Shown here: piece after piece, positions 45,503 through 54,444 of the stretch
How the letters are laid out: every line of letters begins with the position of its first letter
Numbering within the stretch: the first letter of the stretch is position 1
Source of the DNA: Flavobacterium plurextorum
GTDB taxonomy: Bacteria > Bacteroidota > Bacteroidia > Flavobacteriales > Flavobacteriaceae
Reading direction: 5' to 3'
Length of the DNA: 64,000 nt
NCBI RefSeq assembly: GCF_002217395.1
Contig: NZ_MUHD01000014.1
Span: 124,001 to 188,000, forward strand
The notes under the pieces: generated by a model
What the model was told of the DNA's origin: nothing
The model's input: the letters and a program-made list of their open reading frames with translations, nothing else
Databases searched by the model: none
Made by a program: the position numbers and the translations under genes

Positions 45503-45597
45503 TTCAGTGTTCAGTAATCAGTTTCAGTGTTCAGTTTTTATAATCAGTTTTAAGTATTCAATTATGAACTAAATACTTAAAACTGTTACTGATCACT
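45503..45597. repeat. CAGTGTTCAG-type repeat with a long hairpin
   Basis: The gap between fbaA and accD is built from TTCAGTGTTCAG/TAATCAG words in tandem (45505-45537), then a 14-bp perfect stem (45545-45558 with 45572-45585) with a 13-base loop, and TTACTGATCAC at the end. Similar words in the other orientation occur at 56240-56279. It may also serve as the fbaA terminator. Confidence 0.6.
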
Positions 45598-45599
45598 TT

Positions 45600-46667
45600 T
45601 TAAAGCGTATTTACGTTATTCAAGTCAGCAAAAGCTTGTTCAAGTCTTGCATTGAATGTTACTTCGCTCTCACGAACCCATTTTCTTGGGTCATAATATT
45701 TTTTGTTAGGAACATCAGCTCCTTCTGGGTTACCAATTTGAGTTCTTAAATACTCAATATTGTTTACCATATAATCACGGATTCCTTCAGTATAAGCAAA
45801 CTGTAAATCAGTATCGATATTCATTTTGATAACTCCGTATCCAATAGCTTCTCTAATTTCTTCAAGTGTAGAACCTGAACCTCCGTGGAAAACGAAATCT
45901 ACTGGATTGTGACCAGTTTTGAACTTGTCTTGAACGAAATCTTGAGAGTTTTTTAAGATTTTTGGAGTTAATTTTACGTTTCCTGGTTTGTAAACACCGT
46001 GAACGTTTCCAAAAGCAGCAGCAATTGTAAATTTAGGGCTTACTTTAGATAATTCTTCGTAAGCGTAAGCTACCTCTTCTGGTTGAGTATATAATTTTGA
46101 GCTGTCTACGTCTGAGTTGTCAACGCCATCTTCTTCACCACCTGTAATACCAAGTTCGATTTCTAATGTCATTCCCATTTTGCTCATTCTAGCTAAATAT
46201 TCTTTGCAGATTTCGATGTTCTCTTCGATTGGCTCCTCAGACAAATCGATCATGTGAGAACTAAATAATGGTTTTCCTGTTTCTGCAAAATGTTTTTCAG
46301 AAGCATCTAATAAACCATCGATCCATGGCAATAATTTTTTTGCGCAGTGGTCAGTATGCAAAATTACAGTTGCACCGTAAGCCTCAGCTAAAGTGTGAAT
46401 GTGTTTTGCTCCAGCGATTCCACCAGCGATTGCTGCTTTTTCGCCTGCGTTAGATAAACCTTTTCCAGCGTTAAATTGTGCTCCTCCGTTAGAAAATTGA
46501 ATGATAACCGGTGCGTTTAATTTTGCTGCAGTTTCTAATACTCCATTAATTGTACTAGATCCTGTAACGTTTACAGCAGGTAAAGCAAATCCTTTTTCTT
46601 TCGCATAATTAAAAATCTCCTGTACTTGATCTCCTGTAGCTACTCCGGGTTTAATATTGTGTGCCAT
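45600..46667 (-). CDS. fbaA: class II fructose-bisphosphate aldolase
   Basis: The zinc-dependent aldolase of glycolysis and gluconeogenesis, splitting fructose 1,6-bisphosphate into two triose phosphates. The 355-residue class IIA protein has the zinc and catalytic motif ILHTDHCAKKL, SSHMIDLSEE, the glutamate-rich ELGITGGEEDG, NVHGVYKPGN and FHGGSGST for phosphate. The length is that of the E. coli enzyme. Confidence 0.97.
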   Translation of the reverse strand: MAHNIKPGVATGDQVQEIFNYAKEKGFALPAVNVTGSSTINGVLETAAKLNAPVIIQFSNGGAQFNAGKGLSNAGEKAAIAGGIAGAKHIHTLAEAYGATVILHTDHCAKKLLPWIDGLLDASEKHFAETGKPLFSSHMIDLSEEPIEENIEICKEYLARMSKMGMTLEIELGITGGEEDGVDNSDVDSSKLYTQPEEVAYAYEELSKVSPKFTIAAAFGNVHGVYKPGNVKLTPKILKNSQDFVQDKFKTGHNPVDFVFHGGSGSTLEEIREAIGYGVIKMNIDTDLQFAYTEGIRDYMVNNIEYLRTQIGNPEGADVPNKKYYDPRKWVRESEVTFNARLEQAFADLNNVNTL

Positions 46668-46705
46668 TGTAATTTTTTTTATAGTTGTTTTTAGTTTTTA
46701 GGTTG

Positions 46706-46713
46706 CAAAAATA
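46706..46713 (-). promoter_or_regulatory. -7 element for fbaA
   Basis: Minus-strand reading TATTTTTG (TAnnTTTG), 38 bases before the fbaA ATG and in the 60-base gap after tamL. Confidence 0.45.
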
Positions 46714-46727
46714 AGAATTAATTAGCA

Positions 46728-49301
46728 TTAGAACGGATAATTTATTCCAAAATTTAAAACCGAGTGCCCAAAATTGTACTCTTTAAACCAACGGTCACCC
46801 TTCTCATGCGCCGGATTATAGGTCTTAAAGCCTAAATCTAAACGAATAACAAAAAAGCTTAAATCATATCGTAAACCAAATCCTGAGCCTAAAGCAATTT
46901 CAGCTAAATCGTTTACGCCAGAAAATTTTGCCTTCTCATCGATGACATTATCGAGCACATTCCAGATATTTCCGGCATCTGCAAAGATGGCTCCTTTAAC
47001 ATCTCCAAACACTTTAAATCTATATTCTGCACTAAAAGCAATTTTCATATTTGCCTCGTTGAAGTCATTTACGGCATTTGTGCTTCCAGGTCCAAGTGAG
47101 TAAGGCTGCCAAGCACGGTTGTCATTTGATCCTCCTGCGTAATAACTTCGTGAGAAAGGAATATAATTTGAATTTCCAAAAGGAACTGCTATTCCAAAAA
47201 AGCTTCTTACGGCTAATACTTTCTCTTTCCCAAAATCCCAGTGTTTAATATAGTCAAATTCAGTTTTGATATACTCTGAGTATTCTAAGTTGAAAATTTC
47301 GTAATTACCATTTGCATTTTTTGGCAGATTTCCTAAACTTGAAATCGCTGATAATAAAGTTCCTGCAGATTCTATTTTAGTTTTGAATTGATAAAAAGTA
47401 TTGTCGGCTAAATCCTTTTTAGTCGTTTTAGTAAAAGTGTAGCTCGTTGCTAGAATAAAGTCGTTTTCTGTTAAACGAACCCTTCTTTCTTCGATGCTTT
47501 CTACATCTTTATATTGCGGATCTCCAGGCAGTAATGCTGTCTTATTGCTTAATACGTCACTAGTAAAACCTGTTGTTCCGTTTGGAATAGTAAGGTCTTT
47601 TCTAATCTGTTCTTCTGGCGTATCTCCCCAGTTGATAGGTCTAATGTTATAATCTTTACCAATTCCGTTCAATTCATCGTAAGAAGAAGTATAAACGTTA
47701 AAATAATTGTTAGGATTTAGATTTCTTACGAATTGAGCATTAAGCAGATCAAATTTTACAGTATTGTGACGTTTTGGTGACCAGTTATACGATATTCCTC
47801 CAGTGAAGTTTTCTTTATCTAAACCAATATTACGTTGTTTTGAAAAACCTGCCGAAATACTGGTAGATGGAATCATTCTTTTTGGAATAATCTTTTCAGT
47901 ACCAAAAGGCATCAGGATTCTTGGGAAATTAAGCTTTAAGTCAACTCCATATTCAGAAACATTAAAAAAGTTATCGTTAGGATTTGCCATGTCTTTAGAA
48001 GAACCGATGTTTAAACGGGTTGAGATTTCTAAAGTTTCAGCTCTGTTGAATACATTTCGTATAGTTTCAGATATACTAGCTCCAATACCAAAGTCTTGAA
48101 TATTTGAGTGTGTTACATCTAAAGTTGTACCAAAACTATATTTTTTTCTAGGCGTTAAATAGACTTTTGCAATTAAAGATTGTGCTGTTGAGTCACGTTT
48201 ATCTACCTCATATTGTATTGATGGGTAATTGAAAATTTTAAGATTGTTTAAATATCGAGATGAAAGTGTTGTTCTGGTGTCAGAAAAAGTACTTCCTTTA
48301 TTAATAAAAACAGCATCGGTAATGGCACGAGGCTTATATTTTAGTTTTTTATAACTATATAAATTGAAGTTATTGTAAGTAGTACTGTCGCTGATTTTGT
48401 TTTTAGCATTTGCAGCAGAGTAATCGGTGAAAATGTTTACATCGCTGATTGTATATAGTTTAAAAGGCTCAGTTCGGCTGGAGTCTTTTTCCTGTATATT
48501 ATTATTGCTGATAATAAGAGTTACATCGGCTTTGTTTTTTTTGCCAATAGTATCAATGTCAAAAGTGATGTACGTAGGTTGAAAAAAGTATGCGCCGTGA
48601 TTTCTAAAATAAGTCGTGATACGATTTTTTTCCTCTTCAAAATCAGTGGTTTTGTATTGGTTTCCAGATTTTAAAAGAGAAGCCTCGGGATTGTTTTTGT
48701 ATAATGAATCAAGGGCAGGAGTCATTATTTTAGTTCGAATAGTGTCTATAATATAACCAGGTCCAGTAGTTATTTTGTAATTTACCTGTGCTTTTTTTCG
48801 AGCAATACTGTCAATAGTATAATCTGTAGAAACATTAAAGTAACCATTGTTAAAATAATAATATTTTAAACGCAACAATGACTTTTTAGTTTTTGAAGTA
48901 TCAATTATTACTGGTGCTTCACCGGTGTTTTTTAAAAATTCATTAAGTCCTTTGTTTAAAAAAGATTGTCCAAGTCGATCAACTTGCTTTGCAGATAATA
49001 CTTTTGACCAACGTTCATATCTATGTGGATGTTTGATAAATTGAGCCTTATAAGTTGAATCGGGATTTAAGTTTGCTAAGTTGTATAAATTCAGACGAAG
49101 TTTGTACCCTAACAGTTTACCATTAGGTTTTTGATACATCTGATTTAAGGCTGTTTCGTCATTTGTAGATTTCCCGTTTACAAGAATATTATTTTTTACA
49201 AGAAGGTTTTTTCCGTCAGGAACTCTTTTTACAGCATTACAAGCGCAAATAAGTATTGCTATTAGAATAAATGCTATTATTTTTGTAGAATTCTTTTTCA
49301 A
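46728..49301 (-). CDS. tamL: BamA/TamA-family outer-membrane lipoprotein TamL
   Basis: An 857-residue Omp85-family protein. Unlike proteobacterial TamA it carries a lipoprotein signal (LICAC, lipid Cys at about 21) followed by AVKRVPDGKNLLVKNNI, the mark of the Bacteroidota form TamL. POTRA domains fill about 25-400, then the 16-strand barrel ends in FGINYPF. The barrel holds the lid-type segment FSRSYYAGGSNDNRAW and FGLRYDLSFFVIRLD. It should help insert proteins or lipids at the outer membrane with TamB, which is not in this window. Confidence 0.9.
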   Translation of the reverse strand: MKKNSTKIIAFILIAILICACNAVKRVPDGKNLLVKNNILVNGKSTNDETALNQMYQKPNGKLLGYKLRLNLYNLANLNPDSTYKAQFIKHPHRYERWSKVLSAKQVDRLGQSFLNKGLNEFLKNTGEAPVIIDTSKTKKSLLRLKYYYFNNGYFNVSTDYTIDSIARKKAQVNYKITTGPGYIIDTIRTKIMTPALDSLYKNNPEASLLKSGNQYKTTDFEEEKNRITTYFRNHGAYFFQPTYITFDIDTIGKKNKADVTLIISNNNIQEKDSSRTEPFKLYTISDVNIFTDYSAANAKNKISDSTTYNNFNLYSYKKLKYKPRAITDAVFINKGSTFSDTRTTLSSRYLNNLKIFNYPSIQYEVDKRDSTAQSLIAKVYLTPRKKYSFGTTLDVTHSNIQDFGIGASISETIRNVFNRAETLEISTRLNIGSSKDMANPNDNFFNVSEYGVDLKLNFPRILMPFGTEKIIPKRMIPSTSISAGFSKQRNIGLDKENFTGGISYNWSPKRHNTVKFDLLNAQFVRNLNPNNYFNVYTSSYDELNGIGKDYNIRPINWGDTPEEQIRKDLTIPNGTTGFTSDVLSNKTALLPGDPQYKDVESIEERRVRLTENDFILATSYTFTKTTKKDLADNTFYQFKTKIESAGTLLSAISSLGNLPKNANGNYEIFNLEYSEYIKTEFDYIKHWDFGKEKVLAVRSFFGIAVPFGNSNYIPFSRSYYAGGSNDNRAWQPYSLGPGSTNAVNDFNEANMKIAFSAEYRFKVFGDVKGAIFADAGNIWNVLDNVIDEKAKFSGVNDLAEIALGSGFGLRYDLSFFVIRLDLGFKTYNPAHEKGDRWFKEYNFGHSVLNFGINYPF

Positions 49302-49321
49302 GTGTTTTTAAAAATTTAATT

Positions 49322-49329
49322 CAAAAGTA
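49322..49329 (-). promoter_or_regulatory. -7 element for tamL
   Basis: Minus-strand reading TACTTTTG (TAnnTTTG), 20 bases before the tamL ATG, in the 37-base gap to the divergent methyltransferase gene. Confidence 0.45.
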
Positions 49330-49338
49330 CATTATTTT

Positions 49339-50067
49339 ATGGTTACTAAAAACCAAATAAAGCTTATCTCAGGTTTGCATCAAAAAAAGCAGCGTTTTGT
49401 AAATCAATTGTTTTTTGCCGAGGGGGTAAAGGTAATTCAAGAATTACTGCAATCCAATTTTGAATTAGAGCATTTATACACCACAATAAATGATTTTCAA
49501 GAAGTTCAAACTTCAAAGCGAACTCTTATTAATGACCAAGAACTAAAAAAAATAAGCGCGCTGACAACTCCAAATTCTTGTTTAGCAGTTTTTAAAATGC
49601 CTGTCGAAAACGAAATCAATTCTACGGGTTTAATCCTCGCTTTAGATGACATTCGTGATCCAGGAAATTTAGGAACCATTCTGCGTCTTTGTGACTGGTT
49701 TGGAATTAAACAAATTGTTTGTTCTAAAGAAACCGTCGATATTTACAATCCAAAAGTTGTACAGGCCACAATGGGATCTATTGCCAGAGTAAACGTAAAT
49801 TATGTTGATCTCAAAACTTATTTAAGTCAAACAAAACTTCCTGTTTTTGGAACATTTATGGATGGCGAAACTATTTATAAAAAAAATCTGCCTGAAAATG
49901 GAATCATTATTATGGGTAATGAGGCCAATGGTATTTCGGCAGAAATTGAAAAAACGGTTACCACACGACTAACAATTCCTAGGTTTGGAGAGCTTCAAAA
50001 AACAGAAAGTTTAAATGTAGCAACCGCAACCGCGATTATTCTTAGTGAGTTTAAACGAAATAGTTAA
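49339..50067 (+). CDS. TrmH-family (SpoU) RNA 2'-O-methyltransferase
   Basis: A 242-residue SPOUT methyltransferase expected to methylate the ribose 2'-OH of tRNA or 23S rRNA using S-adenosylmethionine. The N-terminal substrate-binding domain (about 1-90) precedes the three SpoU motifs: DIRDPGNLGTILR, IIMGNEANGIS and ESLNVATATAII. The exact target nucleotide cannot be told from the sequence. It is divergent from tamL and convergent with porT, with only 9 bases to the porT stop. Confidence 0.92.
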   Translation: MVTKNQIKLISGLHQKKQRFVNQLFFAEGVKVIQELLQSNFELEHLYTTINDFQEVQTSKRTLINDQELKKISALTTPNSCLAVFKMPVENEINSTGLILALDDIRDPGNLGTILRLCDWFGIKQIVCSKETVDIYNPKVVQATMGSIARVNVNYVDLKTYLSQTKLPVFGTFMDGETIYKKNLPENGIIIMGNEANGISAEIEKTVTTRLTIPRFGELQKTESLNVATATAIILSEFKRNS

Positions 50068-50076
50068 GAATTTGTT

Positions 50077-50784
50077 TTAGTGAAAGGTAAAATTTATTAA
50101 AAGAGCCCTTGATTTCATAGAATCAATGTTACTTGTCCAAGGGCTTAATGGATCTTTGTCTTGTACTAATTCGTTTGTAATGCCAAACATACCTCTAATA
50201 GAAGGAGAGAAAATAAAATACTCCGTAAAGAAATCTATTCCAAAGCCAAGCTCATAAGCCGCAGTCCATGGTTTTACTCTGAATTTTCCTTCAGCATTGT
50301 CATCCGTAGATTTAGAGTTGCTCGACAAGTTTAATGTTGTGGACATTCCGCCAACTAAATACGGACGGACATTTCCAGTACGCAATGAAGAAAATTTCAA
50401 TAACAATGGAAAATGAATGTAAGTACTGTTTACTTCTCTCAAATAATCAGTTTTAGAAGTAAAATTAGGATAGTACAAATCTCGTTTTGTGTAATATAAA
50501 CCAGGCTCAAAACGCAAATTAATGTATTCCTGCAATCTTAAATCGGCAACTACACCAACATTAAAACCAGTTGTCTTTTTTACTTGAATATCTTGATTTA
50601 CTACATTTTTGTAATCAAATTTAAAGTCAAAGCTGTTGAAACCTAAATAATAACCAAAGTAAACACGTTGCTTTTGCCAGTTTTCAAGATTTATAATAGG
50701 ATCTTTGCTAAACATGCTTTTAGCAAATTGAGAATATCCTTTTGTCGATAAGACTAATAAAAATAAGATTACAATTTTTTTCAT
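50077..50784 (-). CDS. porT: type IX secretion outer-membrane protein PorT (SprT)
   Basis: A 235-residue outer-membrane beta-barrel protein of the PorT family, needed for type IX secretion and, in Flavobacterium, for gliding motility and surface enzyme export. It has a signal peptide (MKKIVILFLLVLSTKGYSQ) and repeated amphipathic strands with GYYLGFNSFDFKF, LRFEPGLYYTKRDLYYP and PYLVGGMSTTLNLS. It begins one base after the stop of menG, the partner order known for sprT in F. johnsoniae. Confidence 0.93.
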   Translation of the reverse strand: MKKIVILFLLVLSTKGYSQFAKSMFSKDPIINLENWQKQRVYFGYYLGFNSFDFKFDYKNVVNQDIQVKKTTGFNVGVVADLRLQEYINLRFEPGLYYTKRDLYYPNFTSKTDYLREVNSTYIHFPLLLKFSSLRTGNVRPYLVGGMSTTLNLSSNSKSTDDNAEGKFRVKPWTAAYELGFGIDFFTEYFIFSPSIRGMFGITNELVQDKDPLSPWTSNIDSMKSRALLINFTFH

Positions 50785-50785
50785 A

Positions 50786-51517
50786 CTACTTTTTAGATGC
50801 TGAATAAATGGTTGCTACACCAAAAGTCTGAGGCATTGCTACAACATCTATAAACCCAGTTTTTCTTAAAATATTGTTTAATGCTTCTCCATATGGGAAA
50901 GCCGCAGCAGATTCAGATAAATAACCGTATGCTGAATTGTCTTTAGAAAACAATTTCCCTATAACCGGTAATATATTTTTGCTGTAAAATTTATATCCTT
51001 GTTTGTATGGTGTTTTATCAGGAACTGAAGTTTCTAAAATCACAAATACACCATTTGGTTTTAAAACTCGTAAAATTTCAGAAAAGCCTTTTTCTAGATT
51101 TTCAAAATTACGAACACCAAAACCTACGGTTATTGCGTCAAAATAATTATCATCAAAAGGAATGTTTTCAGAATCTCCTAACACTAAGTCTATAACAGAA
51201 GACAGATTTTTTTCTTCAACTTTCTTCTTTCCAACTTCAAGCATTCCTGCAGAAATATCCAGGCCAATAATTTTTTCTGCTTTAGTTTGAGCCATTAAAA
51301 TGGCTAAGTCACCAGTTCCTGTTGCAATATCAAGAATGACTTTTGGTTTAGTATCTGAAACTATTTTTAATACTTTTTTTCTCCATTTGACATCAATACC
51401 AAATGAGATTACGCGATTTAAATTATCGTAGTTCCCAGAAATGTTGTCAAACATTTGGGCTACCTGCTCTTTTTTACCTAAAGAAGAATCTTTATATGGG
51501 GTTATTTTTTCAGACAT
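50786..51517 (-). CDS. menG: demethylmenaquinone methyltransferase
   Basis: A 243-residue UbiE/COQ5-family enzyme that methylates demethylmenaquinone to menaquinone with S-adenosylmethionine. Motifs are [36 protein letters not shown] for SAM binding, [14 protein letters not shown] and the C-terminal [10 protein letters not shown]. Bacteroidota use menaquinone, which favours MenG over a ubiquinone role. It is co-transcribed with porT (one-base gap). Confidence 0.96.
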   Translation of the reverse strand: MSEKITPYKDSSLGKKEQVAQMFDNISGNYDNLNRVISFGIDVKWRKKVLKIVSDTKPKVILDIATGTGDLAILMAQTKAEKIIGLDISAGMLEVGKKKVEEKNLSSVIDLVLGDSENIPFDDNYFDAITVGFGVRNFENLEKGFSEILRVLKPNGVFVILETSVPDKTPYKQGYKFYSKNILPVIGKLFSKDNSAYGYLSESAAAFPYGEALNNILRKTGFIDVVAMPQTFGVATIYSASKK

Positions 51518-51531
51518 TATTTTTATTTACG

Positions 51532-51539
51532 CAAATATA
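51532..51539 (-). promoter_or_regulatory. -7 element for menG-porT
   Basis: Minus-strand reading TATATTTG (TAnnTTTG), 14 bases before the menG ATG. Confidence 0.5.
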
Positions 51540-51610
51540 AACAATCTGCTTTAACTGTAGTTGAGTTTTTTAAAGTGTAAATTAAATGTTTTGAAATCGG
51601 GGATGAAAAT

Positions 51611-51679
51611 CACTTTTAGTAAAAGTTTTTACCATCACCAAAAGTGGGTATTTTTAAAAAATCACTAAAAGTGGGTATT
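51611..51679. promoter_or_regulatory. three copies of an ACYAAAAGTG motif
   Basis: ATCACCAAAAGTGGGTATT (51634-51652) and ATCACTAAAAGTGGGTATT (51661-51679) are 19-base direct repeats with one difference and 27-base spacing. CACTTTTAGT (51611-51620) is the exact reverse complement of ACTAAAAGTG at 51664-51673. This arrangement looks like an operator array, 94-162 bases upstream of the menG-porT start. Confidence 0.55.
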
Positions 51680-51883
51680 GTGAGATGTGGATTTTATATA
51701 CAACTTTGTTAAAGTAAAAATGATAAAAATTTAATGATTGATTTATCATATTGACTTAATCAAACAGCTGTTTTTTTGCACTGACGGCTAATTTGTTCAA
51801 GTAAGTAGTTTTAAAAGTATTGTTCTTGGGGGGATACTATTTTTAAAGTGCGAAATACGTTCTTAGGATTAAATTTGTTTTTG

Positions 51884-52090
51884 GAAATTTTAATTTTCTG
51901 CCTTTAATATCTTAGTGGTATTTGTTATTAAAGGCTTGTATTGAGATTCGTTCTCAATTAACAGTAAATGTTATTCAGTTATTTCAAGTGCACTTTGCAT
52001 TTGTGATTTTTACAAAAACTATTTCTTGAATGAGTCAGGACAAACTATCGATCATTTTTAAAAAACATCCTTCAAAAGAGGATGTTTTTT
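51884..52090 (+). ncRNA. candidate small RNA in the menG-folA gap
   Basis: On the plus strand a -7 element TAAATTTG (51870-51877) is followed by two hairpins (51900-51908 with 51927-51935, and 51940-51946 with 51952-51958), the palindrome AAGTGCACTT and an intrinsic terminator at 52060-52090. No open frame of note. A transcript of about 200 bases is possible, but no known RNA family is recognised. Confidence 0.3.
52060..52090. terminator. bidirectional terminator beside folA
   Basis: A 12-bp perfect stem (52060-52071 with 52079-52090) with A and T runs, four bases beyond the folA stop on the minus strand. It could also end a plus-strand transcript from the gap. Confidence 0.85.
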
Positions 52091-52093
52091 TAT

Positions 52094-52576
52094 TTATTTT
52101 TTAATATAAGTTTCATAAGTGTAATCATAAAGATGTTTCTCATCCTTAAAATTTTCTTCAGATTCTACTAGTAACCACTCGCTTTTATTGATTTTAGGAA
52201 AAAATGTATCAGCATCAAATGTGTGATGTACCTTAGTTATTTCGATTATATCTGTATAAGGCAATGCCAGATTGTAAATTTCGCCTCCTCCAATAATGTA
52301 TGAATCTTCATTTTCAGGGCATAATGCGATAGCTTTTTCTATGCTGTCTACAACTATACAGCCTTCAGGTGCATAATCTTTTTGTCTGGTTATAACAATA
52401 TGTACTCGGTTCGGTAATGGTTTAGGGAAGCTTTCAAATGTTTTTCTTCCCATTATAATATGATGATTTGTTGTTAGTGACTTAAATCTTTTAAAATCAT
52501 TTGGCAAGTGCCATACTAAATCATTATTTTTTCCAAGAGCATTGTTTTCGGCTACAGCCGCGATCATTATAATCAT
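52094..52576 (-). CDS. folA: dihydrofolate reductase
   Basis: DHFR reduces dihydrofolate to tetrahydrofolate with NADPH. The 160-residue protein has the substrate-site IAAVAENNALGKNNDLVWHLPNDF stretch near the N-terminus (Trp and Asp in place), HIIMGRKTFESF for cofactor, ITRQ, and IIGGGEIYN. Start is the ATG at 52576; a second ATG three codons in is possible. thyA, whose product yields dihydrofolate, lies 0.9 kb away on the same strand. Confidence 0.96.
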   Translation of the reverse strand: MIIMIAAVAENNALGKNNDLVWHLPNDFKRFKSLTTNHHIIMGRKTFESFPKPLPNRVHIVITRQKDYAPEGCIVVDSIEKAIALCPENEDSYIIGGGEIYNLALPYTDIIEITKVHHTFDADTFFPKINKSEWLLVESEENFKDEKHLYDYTYETYIKK

Positions 52577-52588
52577 AATATGCTTAAA

Positions 52589-52933
52589 CTAAATTTTATT
52601 TTCGGTATCCTCATTAATCCTTGACTCTAATTGACTTATTCTCTTTTGCTGTAAAGCAACTAACCTGTCAATTTGTTCTCTTTCCCATTTTTTGTTCATG
52701 AATCGATCTGTGATGTAAACTTTTATAAAGTGCAGTATAAAAATGAAGAACCATATGGTAATGCCCCATAAGCACCAATTTTGCTCTGTTGAAGCTCCAA
52801 AACCAAAAAATCTATTTGCAATGAAAATAAATAAACTTCCCAGTAGAAAAAGTACAAAATGAAAATAAAGGATTTTTTTTTGTCTTATACGTCTTCTTGC
52901 ATACTCGTATTGTTCGTGCACTTCTTTTTCCAT
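52589..52933 (-). CDS. 2TM-domain membrane protein
   Basis: A 114-residue protein with a basic start (YEYARRRIRQKKILYF), two membrane helices at about 20-40 and 53-72, and a charged coiled tail (KKWEREQIDRL). This is the 2TM-domain layout common in Bacteroidota, sometimes fused to LytTR or kinase partners but free here. It precedes folA by 12 bases on the same strand. Function unknown. Confidence 0.8.
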   Translation of the reverse strand: MEKEVHEQYEYARRRIRQKKILYFHFVLFLLGSLFIFIANRFFGFGASTEQNWCLWGITIWFFIFILHFIKVYITDRFMNKKWEREQIDRLVALQQKRISQLESRINEDTENKI

Positions 52934-53173
52934 ACCGATATAAATGAGATTATAAAGTTAGAATTTATTTTTAAAACACCGTATTTTGACTGCAGAATAT
53001 TTGTTTGAAAATGAGTTGTAAATAAATATACAAAAAAAATATACTCTTTAAATTGTTGATGCAATTAAAAAAACGGACTGTTTTTGCTATTATCACAAAT
53101 CGGAATTGTATTGTGAAAAGTTTAGTTGAATTTATGTAATTTTATTTTCTATAAATCTAAAAGCTAAATAGTT

Positions 53174-53470
53174 ATGTCTTTAAAGAAACAATTTATCAAA
53201 ACAAAACCAGTTGTAAAAGTTACTTTTTCTATAGATGCCAAAGATGCTGATTCGGCAGCAGTTGTTGGAGATTTTAATAACTGGAATCCTGAAGAAGGAA
53301 CTTTGAGTAAACTAAAGAATGGAACATTCAAAGCTACGTATGACTTAGTAAAAGACGCCATTTATGAATTCAAATATGTAATCGACGGTATTTACATTAA
53401 TGATCCTGAAGCAGATTCATATAAGTGGAATGATTTCGCCGGTAGTGAAAACAGTGTTTTAGTAGTATAA
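53174..53470 (+). CDS. single-domain glycogen-binding (CBM48-like) protein
   Basis: A 98-residue cytoplasmic protein made of one isoamylase N-terminal/CBM48-type beta-sandwich. The family run AVVGDFNNWNPEEG, LKNGTFKATYDL, YEFKYVIDG and DPEADSYKWNDFAGSENSV is clear. No enzyme domain is attached and no glycogen gene is adjacent. It could sense or bind alpha-glucans, as AMPK beta subunits do, but no partner is visible. A palindromic terminator begins at its stop codon. Confidence 0.85.
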   Translation: MSLKKQFIKTKPVVKVTFSIDAKDADSAAVVGDFNNWNPEEGTLSKLKNGTFKATYDLVKDAIYEFKYVIDGIYINDPEADSYKWNDFAGSENSVLVV

Positions 53471-53504
53471 AAAAATCCGCTTAAAATTTTAAGCGGATTT
53501 TTTT
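53469..53504. terminator. bidirectional terminator between CBM48 gene and thyA
   Basis: A 36-base perfect palindrome with ATCCGCTT core, A run left and T run right. It starts on the stop codon of the plus-strand gene and ends six bases before the thyA stop, serving both convergent genes. Confidence 0.9.
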
Positions 53505-53509
53505 TGTTT

Positions 53510-54361
53510 TTATACAGCAACACTTCCTTTTATGCCCGCATGCGGTTCATAGTCAACAAGTGTGAAGTCATTATAGTCAAAATCGAAAATATTTTTAACA
53601 GCTGGGTTTAGAATCATTTTTGGAAGCGGTTTTGGCTCACGAGTCAATTGTAATTGCAATTGTTCAAAATGATTGTTGTAAATATGTGCATCACCAAAAG
53701 TATGAATAAAATCGCCTGGTTCTAAATCGCAAACCTGCGCAATCATCATAGTTAATAGTGCATAAGAAGCAATGTTGAAAGGAACTCCTAAAAATATATC
53801 AGCGCTTCGTTGATACAATTGACAAGACAATTTTCCTTTAGTTTCTCCTTTTTCGGCATCTGGTGTCGCTACATAAAACTGGAAAAAGGCATGGCAAGGA
53901 GGTAATGCTGCCTTATTGTTGGCTACATTTTCTTCAAAAGATTTTTTTGTGTCTGGTAAAACAGATGGATTCCAAGCTGAAACCAACATTCTGCGGCTGT
54001 TTGGATTAGTCTTTAATTCGGTAATTAATTCCGAAATCTGATCAATTTCTTCGCTGTTCCAATTACGCCATTGATGTCCGTAAACAGGTCCTAAATCTCC
54101 GTTAGAGTCTGCCCAAGCATCCCATATCTTTACTCCGTTTTCTTGTAAATATTTAATATTCGTATCACCTTTTAAAAACCAAAGCAGTTCATAGATGATC
54201 GATTTTAAGTGTAATTTTTTTGTTGTAACCATTGGGAAACCTTCACTTAAATCAAAACGCATTTGGTATCCAAAAACGCTTTTGGTTCCAGTTCCAGTTC
54301 GGTCTCCTTTTTGGCAGCCGTTTTCTAAAACGTGTTTTACTAAATCTAAGTACTGTTTCAT
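53510..54361 (-). CDS. thyA: thymidylate synthase
   Basis: ThyA methylates dUMP to dTMP with methylene-tetrahydrofolate. The 283-residue protein has [17 protein letters not shown], the [14 protein letters not shown] helix, the catalytic Cys in [35 protein letters not shown] and GDAHIYNNH. It is about 20 residues longer than the E. coli enzyme because of short insertions before the catalytic Cys (around [10 protein letters not shown]) and after it (around [11 protein letters not shown]). Confidence 0.97.
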   Translation of the reverse strand: MKQYLDLVKHVLENGCQKGDRTGTGTKSVFGYQMRFDLSEGFPMVTTKKLHLKSIIYELLWFLKGDTNIKYLQENGVKIWDAWADSNGDLGPVYGHQWRNWNSEEIDQISELITELKTNPNSRRMLVSAWNPSVLPDTKKSFEENVANNKAALPPCHAFFQFYVATPDAEKGETKGKLSCQLYQRSADIFLGVPFNIASYALLTMMIAQVCDLEPGDFIHTFGDAHIYNNHFEQLQLQLTREPKPLPKMILNPAVKNIFDFDYNDFTLVDYEPHAGIKGSVAV

Positions 54362-54444
54362 TGTTTGTTTATTTGTTTAATCATGGATTTGTTTAGTCGT
54401 TAGATTGATTTAACAAATACACAGTTTCGATTAACCATTAAAAT

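Noticed and set aside
51518..52093. Search for tRNA, tmRNA or SRP RNA in the largest RNA-like gap
   Set aside because: No T-loop GTTCRA motif, tag ORF or SRP tetraloop sequence was found.
52021..52104. A short ATG frame reading MSQDKLSIIFKKHPSKED near the folA terminator
   Set aside because: It runs through the terminator stem and into the folA 3' end, and has no sequence support beyond being open.
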